In this document: positions 15,945 through 24,899 of the stretch, piece by piece
Position numbering within the stretch: position 1 is the first letter of the stretch
How the letters are laid out: the number at the start of each line of letters is the position of its first letter
Assembly (NCBI GenBank): GCA_013336525.1
Contig: JAAXTM010000014.1
Location: forward strand, 1-40,954
Reading direction: 5' to 3'
DNA: 40,954 nucleotides
Origin: Geobacteraceae bacterium
GTDB taxonomy: Bacteria > Desulfobacterota > Desulfuromonadia > Geobacterales > Pseudopelobacteraceae
Notes under the pieces: model-generated
The model's database searches: none
Told to the model about the DNA's origin: nothing
Seen by the model: the letters and a program-made list of their open reading frames with translations, nothing else
Program-made: the position numbers and the translations under genes

Positions 15945-17018
15945 ATGTCAAAAAACACAAAAACTCTTCTTGGCATAACACTTCTGCTGCTTTTCCTTTC
16001 AGCGGCTATGCTTTACTATACATCGACTGTTTTTCTGCAACTGTTCTTAGCTTTTGCGCTGGCCTATATCCTGAACCCTACGGTGGAGCTCCTTGAACGC
16101 AAAGGTGTCAAACGCCAGTACGGGATTGTGATTATACTCTTTCTGACGATCTTGCTCTGCGCCGTATTTGCAGTTTTTCTCGTAGTTTCGATAACAGGCG
16201 AGTTTTCAAACATACAGCTCAATCTGCCTGCATACGCTCAGCACCTTTACGAAGTAACCCCCGCTTCAGTTAAAGCGTATCTCGGCGTTGAAACTACTGA
16301 TAAGCTGGCATTGCGGCTTAATGAACTTCTGCAGCAGGCCCGCAATACTTCACCAGATCTGCTCAAGCCGCTGCTGGTGTTTATACAGAGAGCACTCACT
16401 TCGACTGTAAGCATGCTTCTTGCCGTACTGGGCTACCTGATAATTCCGGTTTATCTGTTCTACCTGTTATACGACCTGCCGCAGCTTAAAAGTTTTATTG
16501 AATCATTTATTCCGGAACGCTTTCGCACCGTGTACGCTGCTAAATTGGCAGAAGTCGATACTGTGCTGTCAGGATTTGTTAAGGGTCAGCTGTCGGTGTG
16601 CGCAATTCTGGCTGTTCTCTATAGCGTTGGCCTGTATATCATTGGTATAGACCTGGCGATTGCCATTGGTACGCTGGCAGGCGTCACCTTCATTATCCCC
16701 TATGTTGGTACGATTATCGGCATTTTTCTTTCGGTTGCCATGGCTCTTCTCAAATTCAATGATATCCTCCACCCGCTGTTATGTGTTGCATGGTTCGGGT
16801 TTGTCCAGCTGCTGGAAGGTGCCGTTATTACACCAAAAATAGTTGGAGATACGGTTGGGCTCCACCCGCTCGTGGCTATTGTGGCTTTGCTGATTGGTGG
16901 CCAGCTTTTTGGGGTCATGGGGATGTTGCTGGCGGTACCTGTTGTAGCTGTGCTGCAGGTTTTTCTCCGTTCTCTGGGCATGTATTACCGCAGTTCCGAG
17001 TTTTACCGGGAGGGGTGA
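15945..17018 (+). CDS. AI-2E/PerM family membrane permease
   Basis: 357 residues with about eight membrane helices arranged as in the AI-2E (TqsA/PerM/YhhT) family: two N-terminal helix pairs, a soluble segment around 80-140 (LPAYAQHLYEVTPASVKAYLG), then LAYILNP early and GTIIGIFLSVAMALL...VVGDTVGLHPLVAIVALLIGGQLFGVMGMLLAVPVVAVL late. That final stretch is the family hallmark. Substrates in the family include autoinducer-2 and sodium/proton exchange, so the role here is unknown. No strong ribosome-binding site is visible. The stop overlaps the start of the next gene (TGATG). Confidence 0.9.
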   Translation: MSKNTKTLLGITLLLLFLSAAMLYYTSTVFLQLFLAFALAYILNPTVELLERKGVKRQYGIVIILFLTILLCAVFAVFLVVSITGEFSNIQLNLPAYAQHLYEVTPASVKAYLGVETTDKLALRLNELLQQARNTSPDLLKPLLVFIQRALTSTVSMLLAVLGYLIIPVYLFYLLYDLPQLKSFIESFIPERFRTVYAAKLAEVDTVLSGFVKGQLSVCAILAVLYSVGLYIIGIDLAIAIGTLAGVTFIIPYVGTIIGIFLSVAMALLKFNDILHPLLCVAWFGFVQLLEGAVITPKIVGDTVGLHPLVAIVALLIGGQLFGVMGMLLAVPVVAVLQVFLRSLGMYYRSSEFYREG

Positions 17019-18331
17019 TGGCAGGCCTTCGGATTGATTCGATCGTGCCCGGTTCTGTTGCAGACGGGTTGGAGGTTGAAGCTGGTGACCGTCTTCTGGC
17101 CGTTAACGGCCAGAAGTTGCGAGATCTGATTGATTACAGCTATTACACCGCTTCCGAAGAAGAGCTGCTGCTGGAAATTGAAAAGCCGGATGGTGAACTG
17201 TGGGAGTTGGAGGTTGAGCGCCAGTCAGGTGAGCCGCTCGGGCTGACATTTTCTGCTCCTGTTCCAGCCCGTTGCGCCAATAACTGTCTTTTCTGTTTCG
17301 TCCACCAGCTTCCCAAAGGTCTTCGCAAGCCGCTGTATGTCAAAGATGAAGATTATCGTCTCTCTTTTTTAAACGGCAACTACGTCACGCTTGCAAATAT
17401 CAAGACTCCATCACTGAACCGTATCATCGAACAACGCCTCTCCCCTCTTTATATTTCTGTTCATGCTACCAACCCGGATCTGCGGGAACGTCTTCTCGGA
17501 AAAACCGGCATCCCGCCTATTCTGAAACAGCTTCAGACGCTAGCCGCTGCCCGGATTGTCATGCATACACAGATTGTACTCTGCCCCGGTCTTAATGACG
17601 GGGAAGAGCTGAAGCATACTGTTTCTGAACTGGCGGCCCTGCACCCGGCAATACAATCAGTAGCGATTGTGCCCCTTGGCCTCACAGCCCATCGCCAGGG
17701 GTTGCCGCTGTTAACACCGGTGGATGCCGACTATGCACGGGAGTTTATAACAATCTGGCAACCTGAAGCTGATATCCTGCGGAAAAAACTTCGCCAACCT
17801 TTTCTTTTTCTGGCTGATGAATTCTATCTCAAGGGAGGTCTGCCTTTCCCGCCTGTAAAGGAATACGGAGATTTTCCACAGATCGAAAACGGTGTTGGCA
17901 TGGTTCCGCTCTTTATGAATGAAGCTGCAAGAGTGATTAGAGGTGTGCGGCCGATTGGAACGTTTCGGGTGACAGTCATTACCGGCGTTTCGTCTTTTGG
18001 ATTTGTGAGTGGATTTCTGAAAGAGCTGGCTGAAAAGAGCGGTGTGGATATCATGCCAGTAGCGGTTGAAAATAATCTTTTCGGGCCGAGTGTGACGGTA
18101 AGCGGATTGATTGCCGGCAATGATATTGTCACTGCACTGGCTGGTTGCGATGTAGGTTTGTGCCTGCTGGTTCCGGATGTAATGCTGAAAGAGTGGGAAG
18201 GGGTTTTTCTGGATGACGTTTCGTTGGATGACCTGGAGCGAAGAATCGGTTGCCGGGTGGTAGTTTTTGATTCAACGCCTGGCGGATTTTACAGGGCGCT
18301 ACGAACGTTTGGACGGGAGCTGTTGAGGTAA
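17018..18331 (+). CDS. DUF512 PDZ/radical-SAM-type iron-sulfur protein
   Basis: 437 residues starting at the ATG that overlaps the permease stop, with GGGAGGGG just before it. Residues 1-65 form a PDZ-like domain (GLRIDSIVPGSVADGLEVEAGDRLLAVNG). Next comes a CX3CX2C cluster motif (C86, C90, C93 in CANNCLFC), as in radical-SAM enzymes, then the family-typical FVHQLPKGLRKPLYVKDEDYR and SVHATNPDLRERLLG. The C-terminal DUF512 domain includes LADEFYL and TPGGFYRAL. The family is widespread in anaerobes and cyanobacteria; its reaction is not established to my knowledge. The frame opens 237 bases upstream, inside the permease gene, and that extension is rejected. Confidence 0.93.
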   Translation: MAGLRIDSIVPGSVADGLEVEAGDRLLAVNGQKLRDLIDYSYYTASEEELLLEIEKPDGELWELEVERQSGEPLGLTFSAPVPARCANNCLFCFVHQLPKGLRKPLYVKDEDYRLSFLNGNYVTLANIKTPSLNRIIEQRLSPLYISVHATNPDLRERLLGKTGIPPILKQLQTLAAARIVMHTQIVLCPGLNDGEELKHTVSELAALHPAIQSVAIVPLGLTAHRQGLPLLTPVDADYAREFITIWQPEADILRKKLRQPFLFLADEFYLKGGLPFPPVKEYGDFPQIENGVGMVPLFMNEAARVIRGVRPIGTFRVTVITGVSSFGFVSGFLKELAEKSGVDIMPVAVENNLFGPSVTVSGLIAGNDIVTALAGCDVGLCLLVPDVMLKEWEGVFLDDVSLDDLERRIGCRVVVFDSTPGGFYRALRTFGRELLR

Positions 18332-18364
18332 TGTTTACTGTTAGCTGCAGGTAGAATATATGCT

Positions 18365-18409
18365 GAACACAAAAGAGGGGGCCCGCCAGGAGTCCCCTCT
18401 TTTGTGTTC
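18365..18409. terminator. Bidirectional terminator between converging operons
   Basis: A 16-bp perfect stem (18365-18380 with 18394-18409, GAACACAAAAGAGGGG arm) and 13-base loop. The A/T-rich half of the stem gives a T run on both strands. It separates the + strand DUF512 gene from the - strand cheW gene. Confidence 0.88.
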
Positions 18410-18428
18410 GCCGTTTCTGTTTACATTA

Positions 18429-18929
18429 TTATCCAATGTCACTGAAGCTATCGCGTTCATCATCAGAGAACATCCTGTCAATATCCATAATAATCAATAA
18501 TCTCTCGGCGTGGTTGTATACGCCAGTGATAAATTCCTGACTTGCGCCACCTGAAAGCATCATTGACGGAGGGGGCTGGATTTCGCTGCTGTGGATGCGG
18601 ATAACTTCTGAAACAGCATCCACAATAAAACCGGTCAGAGTTCCGACAACATCCATGATGATGATGCGAGTCTGGGTGTTGTTTTCGCTCTCCATCAGGT
18701 TAAAGCGTCTGCGCATGGATATAATCGGGATAACCTTGCCGCGCAGGTTGATAATTCCTTCGACATGAGAAGGTACGTTTGGCATCTTTGTGATGTTTGG
18801 CATTCGGATGATCTCACGGACCTTGAGAACTTCAACTCCATATTCCTCGTCTGCAAGCATGAAACTGACCAGCTGGATCAGCTCATCATTTTTTGCATTA
18901 TCAAGTTTTACCAGTGCATTTGTAGACAT
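18429..18929 (-). CDS. cheW: Chemotaxis adaptor CheW
   Basis: 166 residues, the usual size. It links chemoreceptors to the histidine kinase CheA in cytosolic arrays. The family core is clear: ADEEYGVEVLKVREIIRMP, then VPSHVEGIINLRGKVIPII, and FIVDAVSEVIRI later. The chosen ATG has AAAGGAG six bases upstream; a longer frame extends into the receptor gene and is rejected. It follows the chemoreceptor by 19 bases and shares its operon. No cheA is present in the window, so this pair must work with a kinase encoded elsewhere. Confidence 0.95.
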   Translation of the reverse strand: MSTNALVKLDNAKNDELIQLVSFMLADEEYGVEVLKVREIIRMPNITKMPNVPSHVEGIINLRGKVIPIISMRRRFNLMESENNTQTRIIIMDVVGTLTGFIVDAVSEVIRIHSSEIQPPPSMMLSGGASQEFITGVYNHAERLLIIMDIDRMFSDDERDSFSDIG

Positions 18930-18948
18930 ATGGGCTCCTTTTAAGTTG

Positions 18949-20586
18949 TTACAGCTTGAATTGCCGCACCAGGCGCTGCAGCTCTTCTGCATTGCCATGC
19001 AAATGGGTGGCGGCGGTGGCTGATTGATGAGCTCCGCTGGCGGTGTCCTGAACTACCTGGGTAATCTGCTGCATGTTATTGGAAATTTCGCTGGTAGTAG
19101 CTGTCTGCTCTTCAGCTGCAGTGGCAATCTGGTTTACCTGCGTGGCGACGTCGTTAACCTGCTCCAGAATATCGCGCAGTGCTTCGCCTGATTTAGCGGC
19201 TTCCATCGTTCCTGCTTCAACCTGCTGAACACCTTGCTCCATAGCAGCAACGGCACCCTTGGTTTCTCTTTGGATCGCTTTGATCATTTCACCGATTTCT
19301 TTGGTTGCACGAGTGGTGCGTTCTGCCAGTGCGCGGACTTCATCGGCAACAACAGCAAATCCACGTCCCTGCTCACCTGCTCGGGCTGCCTCGATAGCAG
19401 CGTTAAGGGCCAGCAGGTTAGTCTGGTCAGCGATGTCTTCAATTGTGCCGATAATGGCGCCAATCTGATCACTTCGGGCTCCAAGACTTTCCACCGTCTT
19501 GGCAGATTCTTGTACTTTCTCGGCGATCTGTGCCATGACAGCAACAGTGTTTTCGACAACACCAGCGCCATTCTGTGCTGACTGAGAAGCACGCTGCGCC
19601 CCTTCAGCCGCCATCTGACAGTTTTGTGCGATGTCGCCAGAGGTGGCCGACATCTCTTCTCCGGCAGTGGCAACGGTTGCTGACTGGGCGGCAACCTCTT
19701 CCGCGCCTGTGGCAATCCTTTCGGCTGTTGAATTGAGCTGGCTGGATGCGGCAGCTACCTGGGTGGATGTGCTGGATATATGGCTGATTATGCCGTGCAG
19801 CTTTTCAATGAACTGATTGAACATCCGGCTGATCTGGGCAATCTCATCACTTCCGTTGACATCCAGGCGTTTGGTCAGATCTCCTTCACCCTGGGCGATA
19901 TCAGTGGTGCGCTCCAGAAAAAGAGCTAGTGGTTTTGTGATGGAGCGAATTATCATAGTAGCGGCTATAACGGCAAACAGGGAGGCGATGACTGCAAGCA
20001 ATAAAACTGTTGTCTGGACCTTGTCAGCGGTCCCTTCCGCTTCTTTAACCATTTCTTGCATCTGTTTATCCATCTGGGTGGCAAAATCATTCACCATTGA
20101 TTCCGTCAGTTTGGCAGCTGCAACGTAAGGGTTTATCGCCTCGTTACCACCATGTGCGGAAGTGACCTGTCCGCTCTGAATCTGCTCGTAAACAGCCCGG
20201 AATCCGGCTTCATATGCGTCAAGATTCTTTTTGATTGTGTTGATGGTTTCCTTGTCCTTGGGTGTATCCACCAGCTTGTGCATTGCATCCAGGCTTTCGT
20301 GGGTGTGGACCGAAGCGGCATCCCATCTTTTCTTGAATTCTTCAGTGGAGGATGTGTCGCCGATGGCAATAAACAGATTCTTCTCATTGCGTCGCAGGAC
20401 GTTAATATCGGCGCGGGAACTCTGGGCATATTCGGCTAAAGGAGCATCAACTCTGCTGATATCGCTAATAAACCACGAAAGTTTTCCTAACCCCCAGTAA
20501 CCGGCCCCGGAGATGGCTACTAAAAGCAGGATGGCAATTGTGAAGCCTGCAGTAATACGGGTGCTGATTTTCAGTTGTGAAAACAT
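18949..20586 (-). CDS. Methyl-accepting chemotaxis protein
   Basis: 545 residues. The first membrane helix is about residues 10-32, followed by a periplasmic four-helix-bundle type sensor (about 35-190), a second helix (about 193-214), HAMP ([25 protein letters not shown] region) and a long coiled-coil signalling domain. The hairpin tip ([20 protein letters not shown], then [15 protein letters not shown], about 378-415) is fully canonical. The C-terminus has no CheR/CheB tethering pentapeptide. GAGAGGAA precedes the ATG. It lies in an operon with cheW downstream and a TPR protein and a lytic transglycosylase upstream. The ligand is unknown. Confidence 0.96.
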   Translation of the reverse strand: MFSQLKISTRITAGFTIAILLLVAISGAGYWGLGKLSWFISDISRVDAPLAEYAQSSRADINVLRRNEKNLFIAIGDTSSTEEFKKRWDAASVHTHESLDAMHKLVDTPKDKETINTIKKNLDAYEAGFRAVYEQIQSGQVTSAHGGNEAINPYVAAAKLTESMVNDFATQMDKQMQEMVKEAEGTADKVQTTVLLLAVIASLFAVIAATMIIRSITKPLALFLERTTDIAQGEGDLTKRLDVNGSDEIAQISRMFNQFIEKLHGIISHISSTSTQVAAASSQLNSTAERIATGAEEVAAQSATVATAGEEMSATSGDIAQNCQMAAEGAQRASQSAQNGAGVVENTVAVMAQIAEKVQESAKTVESLGARSDQIGAIIGTIEDIADQTNLLALNAAIEAARAGEQGRGFAVVADEVRALAERTTRATKEIGEMIKAIQRETKGAVAAMEQGVQQVEAGTMEAAKSGEALRDILEQVNDVATQVNQIATAAEEQTATTSEISNNMQQITQVVQDTASGAHQSATAATHLHGNAEELQRLVRQFKL

Positions 20587-20622
20587 TTCCTCTCCGTTTT
20601 TAAATAGAGTAGACAGACGGTC

Positions 20623-21366
20623 TTATCGTTTTACGGCCGTCCGCCGCTGCTGCATACGGCCTCCCATGGCCGCCATCTGGTGCCTCTGGATGGCTCCAAG
20701 GCTTTCCAGGTGGAACTGAAACCACAAGTCGCCATACGCGCGCATATTCATTTTTTTCCCCTTTTCCAGGCATTCCAGATTTTCCTTTAATTTCTCGTCA
20801 CCTGGGAGTTTTTTGAGTCCCTTGGCAATAATTGTTTTTGCTTTTTCAGACTCTCCGCTCTCGTTCATGCAGTAGGCATATAGGCTCCAAAGCAGTGACT
20901 CCTTGCTGTTCCATTGTACAGCCCGATCGAAGGTGCTGATCATCTTGTCTTTCTTCTGGCGCTTCATGTAGGAAATGGCAAGCATGGCAGTGGCGGCCCA
21001 GTTTTTAAAGAACGACTTTTCCAGATGCGGGAAAGCGTTCGAGAAGTCGCGTTTCATATAATAGATCATACCGATTTGAGAGTTCAGCTGCCCGCTTACA
21101 TAAAGCTGCCACTTGCTGTACTGCAGGGCATCCTTCAGTTCGCGGATCGCTTTCTCAAAGCGCGGGGGCTGGGCCTGCAGATCCTTGCCAGCGGTCTCTA
21201 TGGAAGCCATGACTTTTTTCATGGTAATGCGTGAAAACAAGACAAAGATCAGTGAAAAGACGATCAGTGCGATTATCAGGGAGCCCCACCAGACAAGCTT
21301 GAGGACAAATAAGGATATCAGCAGCACGGCCACAGCAGCAGCTGCAGAGATAAGAATGTTATACAT
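20623..21366 (-). CDS. Membrane-anchored TPR-like protein
   Basis: 247 residues. Two hydrophobic segments at about 1-22 and 26-46 form a membrane hairpin; the rest is helical. Helix pairs with TPR spacing can be seen at about 95-200 (LNSQIGMIYYMKRDFSNAFPHLEKSF, WNSKESLLWSLYAYCMNESGESEKAKTIIAKGLKKLPGD). The C-terminal tail is rich in Met, Gln and Arg. It sits 43 bases after the transglycosylase gene and 36 before the chemoreceptor, so it is probably co-transcribed with both. It could be a scaffold for envelope or chemosensory partners; that is inference. Confidence 0.8.
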   Translation of the reverse strand: MYNILISAAAAVAVLLISLFVLKLVWWGSLIIALIVFSLIFVLFSRITMKKVMASIETAGKDLQAQPPRFEKAIRELKDALQYSKWQLYVSGQLNSQIGMIYYMKRDFSNAFPHLEKSFFKNWAATAMLAISYMKRQKKDKMISTFDRAVQWNSKESLLWSLYAYCMNESGESEKAKTIIAKGLKKLPGDEKLKENLECLEKGKKMNMRAYGDLWFQFHLESLGAIQRHQMAAMGGRMQQRRTAVKR

Positions 21367-21409
21367 CAGGGTTTCCTTTCAAATGTTTAGGCACGGGGAT
21401 AAACGTGAG

Positions 21410-22906
21410 TTAGCCCTTGGCAGCAGCCGGAACCATCTCTCCGTTCTTTTCGGTGAATTTTGCTATGATGATGCGTCGCCCCGGCTTAAGGGCAACTTTT
21501 GTTTTCATGTTGTTCCAAGCGGTGAGGAGCTTGGTAGATACGTTGAAGCGTTTGGAGAGTGAACTGAGAGTGTCACCACTTTTTACGGTGTAATATTTCG
21601 CATAACTCCCTTTTGCTGCCGATTTCGAGCTGGCTGTTCGTCCTTCGTGGCTGAAATCAACGGTCTGCTTAACTGGCACAAGTAGTGATTTCCCGGCAAT
21701 ACGGCTTTTGGTGCTCAGGCCGTTTAATTCCGCAAGTACCGCTGGCGAAGTGCCGAAACGGCGGGCCACGCTTTTGAGCGAATCTTTCTTGTGGGCATTA
21801 TAGCGGCTGTAAAGCACCCGTTCGGTGAAACGCTGATCTTCTGGAACCTTCGCATATTCGGCGTAAAACTTCTGCTTACTCCCTTTGGGGATCTTGAGCT
21901 GATAATCAGGATAATTAGGGGGGGTGCACCAGTGCCGCAGATCCGGGTTCAACTCCTTGATAAACTCGTATGTTGTGCCGCTCAGCTTTGCAGCCAGATC
22001 GAGATTGGTACGTGATGGTATTGTGACTGTGTCATATTCTATAGGTGTTAAATATGCGATGTCGGTGAAGCCATAGCGGGCCGGATCTTTAGCTATTATT
22101 GCAGCCGCAAGAAGCTTGGGAACGTACTCCTTGGTCTCGCGCTTCAGATACGATCCGCGTGATATCTCCCAGAAGTCGCTGGTGTTATACATGTTAATTG
22201 CGCGCAGAATCTTGTTCTCGCCGGCATTGTAGCCGGCTGTCGCCAGATACCAGTCGCCTTTGAAGATACCGTACAGCTCTTTCAGATACAGAGCAGCAGC
22301 GGTTGTAGCCTTGACCGGATCCTTGCGCTCGTCTATCCACTGATCAATCCTCAGTGAGTAGCGCCGACCGGTCTCTGACATGAACTGCCACGGTCCGACC
22401 GCACTCGCCCATGAACGTGCATGCATCTGGAAGCCGCTTTCGATCATGGCTACATATACCAGATCTTCCGGCATTCCTTCGTGCTTCAAAATTTCCTTCA
22501 TCATTGGAATATAACGAGAAGAATGTGAAAGCCAGCGAGAGAAAGACGGTTTTCCGCTCGTTTGGAAATAGTATAGAAAATACTCAACCTTGCTGTTCAG
22601 TGTCAACGGGATATCAGAAATAGGCAGGCCGACATCTGGCAGTTCAAGTTCGCTGTCATTTTCATTTGAGTTTTTCAGCTCTTCAAGCGAAAAGAGTTCA
22701 GTAACAGGTTCAGGCTGTTCGTATTCTGCTGCTTGAATGTCGTATGCAGGCAGCGCAGGGACCCCTGTGTCTCCAGGTAATGTGGCATTCGGTCGGATCA
22801 GCTCGGCCAGAAGAGGCTGGATCGGCTCTGTTGCTGCAACTGGCAGGGCGCAGATCAGTGCCGCAAGAACAATAACTGTGTATGTTAAAAGATTTAGAGC
22901 CCTCAT
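21410..22906 (-). CDS. mltD: MltD-like membrane-bound lytic transglycosylase
   Basis: 498 residues. It cleaves peptidoglycan glycan strands in the periplasm. The order is a signal peptide (about 1-25), a low-complexity acidic linker, an SLT domain with the catalytic-type E156 in AMIESGF followed by WASAVGPWQFMSETGRRYSL and ATAGYNAGENKILRA, then two LysM repeats (about 355-400 and 436-482, the second with YYTVKSGDTLSSLSKRFNVS). No lipobox Cys is seen, unlike E. coli MltD. A perfect promoter ends only about 9 bases before the ATG and no ribosome-binding site is visible, which suggests a leaderless message. It is first gene of the operon reaching cheW. Confidence 0.93.
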   Translation of the reverse strand: MRALNLLTYTVIVLAALICALPVAATEPIQPLLAELIRPNATLPGDTGVPALPAYDIQAAEYEQPEPVTELFSLEELKNSNENDSELELPDVGLPISDIPLTLNSKVEYFLYYFQTSGKPSFSRWLSHSSRYIPMMKEILKHEGMPEDLVYVAMIESGFQMHARSWASAVGPWQFMSETGRRYSLRIDQWIDERKDPVKATTAAALYLKELYGIFKGDWYLATAGYNAGENKILRAINMYNTSDFWEISRGSYLKRETKEYVPKLLAAAIIAKDPARYGFTDIAYLTPIEYDTVTIPSRTNLDLAAKLSGTTYEFIKELNPDLRHWCTPPNYPDYQLKIPKGSKQKFYAEYAKVPEDQRFTERVLYSRYNAHKKDSLKSVARRFGTSPAVLAELNGLSTKSRIAGKSLLVPVKQTVDFSHEGRTASSKSAAKGSYAKYYTVKSGDTLSSLSKRFNVSTKLLTAWNNMKTKVALKPGRRIIIAKFTEKNGEMVPAAAKG

Positions 22907-22915
22907 AGACGGGGA

Positions 22916-22944
22916 AGTATAAAGGAAGCTGCCTTGAATGTCAA
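22916..22944 (-). promoter_or_regulatory. Strong sigma-70 promoter for the mltD operon
   Basis: Read on the - strand: TTGACA (22944-22939), 17-base spacer, TATACT (22921-22916). Eleven of twelve consensus positions match at ideal spacing. The predicted start, about 22909, is only some three bases from the mltD ATG. Confidence 0.85.
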
Positions 22945-23038
22945 TGACGCGAAAACTCTTGTTAGATGGGCATCCGCTGTGGGGTGGTGTTCTTAACAGC
23001 GGTTTAAACAGTGATTATATTTCTTGTGTATTGGAAAC

Positions 23039-23066
23039 AAAAAAGCCCACGAGAGTGGGCTTTTTT
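23039..23066 (-). terminator. Terminator of the DUF948-YtxH transcript
   Basis: A 12-bp perfect stem (AAAAAAGCCCAC at 23039-23050, GTGGGCTTTTTT at 23055-23066) with GAGA loop, giving a T run on both strands. It lies after the stop of the YtxH gene and upstream of the mltD promoter, insulating the two units. Confidence 0.92.
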
Positions 23067-23085
23067 GTTTCGCTATTTTTGCAGG

Positions 23086-23391
23086 TTATTGCGCTGGAGT
23101 ACGTTCCCGCTGCATCGCTTCGCGACCTGCCTCAATAGCAGAGGTAAGGACAGACTTCTTCTCAGCGAAAGTTTCCTTGCCGTCTTCGACGGCCGTTTTG
23201 ATTTTTTCCTGAGCCTCCTTTGCGTATTCCTTGATCTTGTCTACTGCATCCTCTGTAAGATCAAGAATATCCTCACGCATTTCGCGGCCGCTCTTTGGCG
23301 CGTACAAAAGTGCCAAACCAGCCCCGATTGCAGCACCTGCCACAAACGATACCAACACTGTCCCTGCTGATACTTCACATTTGTCAGACAT
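23086..23391 (-). CDS. YtxH-domain small envelope protein
   Basis: 101 residues. A hydrophobic glycine-rich helix (VLVSFVAGAAIGAGLALLYAPKSGREMRED) is the signature of the YtxH/gas-vesicle-like family. It is followed by a charged amphipathic coiled region with many Lys, Glu and Ala. GGGAGG within the end of the upstream gene serves as ribosome-binding site, and the intergenic gap is only two bases. YtxH proteins are often stress-induced and membrane-associated, with unclear function. Together with the DUF948-like partner upstream it forms a two-gene unit. Confidence 0.88.
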   Translation of the reverse strand: MSDKCEVSAGTVLVSFVAGAAIGAGLALLYAPKSGREMREDILDLTEDAVDKIKEYAKEAQEKIKTAVEDGKETFAEKKSVLTSAIEAGREAMQRERTPAQ

Positions 23392-23393
23392 GG

Positions 23394-23789
23394 TTAAATA
23401 CCTCCCCTTTTTTTTAGATATCGATCAAGCATGTATTTACCAGCTACTTTGGCACCGGTTGCCCAGACTGTAGTGGTGTTGAGAACATTTGTCACTACCC
23501 CAACCGAGCGGTTGATTTTGTGAAGATTATCTCCGGCTACCCCAAGCTCAGACATGAAACGTTTGACATCGTCGTTGTACTCAGCCACACCGCCACTGAC
23601 ACTCTTCAATTCCGCCAGTACACCAGTCAGTTCGTGCAGGGTCGGCTTAAGCTCGCTCCGGACCATCTCCGCCAGTTCCCCTACTGACGCTGCAGTTCGT
23701 CTGATGGTCAAGAAGGTAGGAACCAGGGTCAATACAAGAATACAGAGTGCTGCAGCTATAACTGTCAGGGCAATTACGGTCAGTGACAT
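23394..23789 (-). CDS. DUF948-like membrane-anchored coiled protein
   Basis: 131 residues from the ATG preceded by GGAGAA. One N-terminal membrane helix (residues 3-25) is followed by a helical region with heptad-like spacing (ELAEMVRSELKPTLHELTGVLAELKSVSGGVAEYNDDVKRF), as in DUF948 proteins commonly found beside YtxH. The far C-terminus (ATGAKVAGKYMLDRYLKKRG) is basic. A longer frame begins 69 bases upstream but reads through the promoter region and is rejected. Role unknown; the pairing with YtxH suggests an envelope-related job. Confidence 0.82.
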   Translation of the reverse strand: MSLTVIALTVIAAALCILVLTLVPTFLTIRRTAASVGELAEMVRSELKPTLHELTGVLAELKSVSGGVAEYNDDVKRFMSELGVAGDNLHKINRSVGVVTNVLNTTTVWATGAKVAGKYMLDRYLKKRGGI

Positions 23790-23830
23790 TAATTGTTCTC
23801 CATTTGTATAAATATATATTCTATGAGCAA

Positions 23831-23858
23831 AGTATAGAGCAATTCGGTAAAAATTCAA
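23831..23858 (-). promoter_or_regulatory. Promoter for the DUF948-YtxH unit
   Basis: On the - strand: TTGAAT (23858-23853), 16-base spacer, TATACT (23836-23831). The ribosome-binding site and ATG follow about 40 bases downstream of the -10. Confidence 0.7.
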
Positions 23859-23868
23859 CGCCTAAACG

Positions 23869-24822
23869 TCAATCGGTATTTTCCGGAATCATTTTGGATA
23901 CGATTTCTTCTACTGCTGAATACGGGTCAATATGGTTTTCACACATGCTTGCCACAATCTTGTCAAGGTTAGCATTTTTTTCAATGAACAAAAGGGCTTT
24001 TTTGAACAGGTCATCACGCAGAATCCCCAGAAAATGGCGTTGATTGCGCTCGCGCAGGAAGTTGTCAATAGTTCCGCTTGACAGAAAAAAATCTCGATGG
24101 GCCATTATCTCGTCGGTAAGATCTTCAATGCCGGTGCACCGTGTGGCCTCGGTTCTCAAAACCTTCGGACTCCAATTCCCCGGAGCGGCATGACGCATAT
24201 CCAGCATATTGCTAAGTTCCCGTGCTGTCCGGTCTGCACCCTCCCGGTCGGCCTTGTTTACGACAAAAATGTCGCCGATTTCCAGTATTCCGGCTTTGAT
24301 GGCCTGGATGTCGTCGCCAAGCCCAGGTACCATAACAACGCATGTAGTATGGGCCTCTTTGACGATATCTACCTCGTCCTGGCCGACTCCGACGGTCTCA
24401 ATAATGACGATATCCATTCCCAGGGCATCCATTACCAGGGCAACATCGGAAGTGGATCTGCTGAGTCCCCCAAGTGCTCCGCGTGTGGCAAGGCTGCGGA
24501 TGAAAACACCTTCGTCGCAGGAGTGCCGGTTCATGCGGATTCGATCTCCCAGGATCGCGCCGCCGGTAAAGGGGCTGGTGGGATCAATAGCGACTACGCC
24601 GACTTTTTTCCCGCGGGCGCGGAATGAGGCCGTCAGTTGATCTACCAGTGTCGATTTGCCGGCACCGGGAGGGCCGGTGATGCCGATGATGAAGGCGTTG
24701 CCGGTGCGTGGGTAGAGTTTTTTTAGCTCATCAACTGCCTGAGAACGGCCGTCGTCAATGTCGCGCATCAGCCTTGCGGCGGCGCGGATGTTGCCCTGTA
24801 AGACCTGCTCTGCGAGAGACAT
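23869..24822 (-). CDS. meaB: Methylmalonyl-CoA mutase chaperone GTPase MeaB
   Basis: 317 residues. This G3E GTPase loads and protects adenosylcobalamin in methylmalonyl-CoA-type mutases. It has Walker A GPPGAGKST (residues 50-58), DPTSPFTGGAILGDRIRM, ETVGVGQDE and the NKAD guanine-specificity motif, all standard for MeaB/ArgK. It lies 77 bases downstream of hldD on the same strand, with no terminator visible between them, so it may be the last gene of the cobalt-transport transcript. That would fit a B12-dependent function. The mutase cobalamin subunit and CobO are about 9 kb away in the same window. Confidence 0.95.
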   Translation of the reverse strand: MSLAEQVLQGNIRAAARLMRDIDDGRSQAVDELKKLYPRTGNAFIIGITGPPGAGKSTLVDQLTASFRARGKKVGVVAIDPTSPFTGGAILGDRIRMNRHSCDEGVFIRSLATRGALGGLSRSTSDVALVMDALGMDIVIIETVGVGQDEVDIVKEAHTTCVVMVPGLGDDIQAIKAGILEIGDIFVVNKADREGADRTARELSNMLDMRHAAPGNWSPKVLRTEATRCTGIEDLTDEIMAHRDFFLSSGTIDNFLRERNQRHFLGILRDDLFKKALLFIEKNANLDKIVASMCENHIDPYSAVEEIVSKMIPENTD

Positions 24823-24899
24823 GGGATACCTGTCAGATGTGAATTGAGTAGATAAGAGTAGATATCAAGTGTTTAGCCTGTTCGAACAGAATAATTCGC

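Noticed and set aside
16781..17017. A longer DUF512 protein start
   Set aside because: The added 79 codons lie inside the permease gene and are not domain-like; the ATG at 17018 has a good ribosome-binding site and starts exactly at the PDZ domain.
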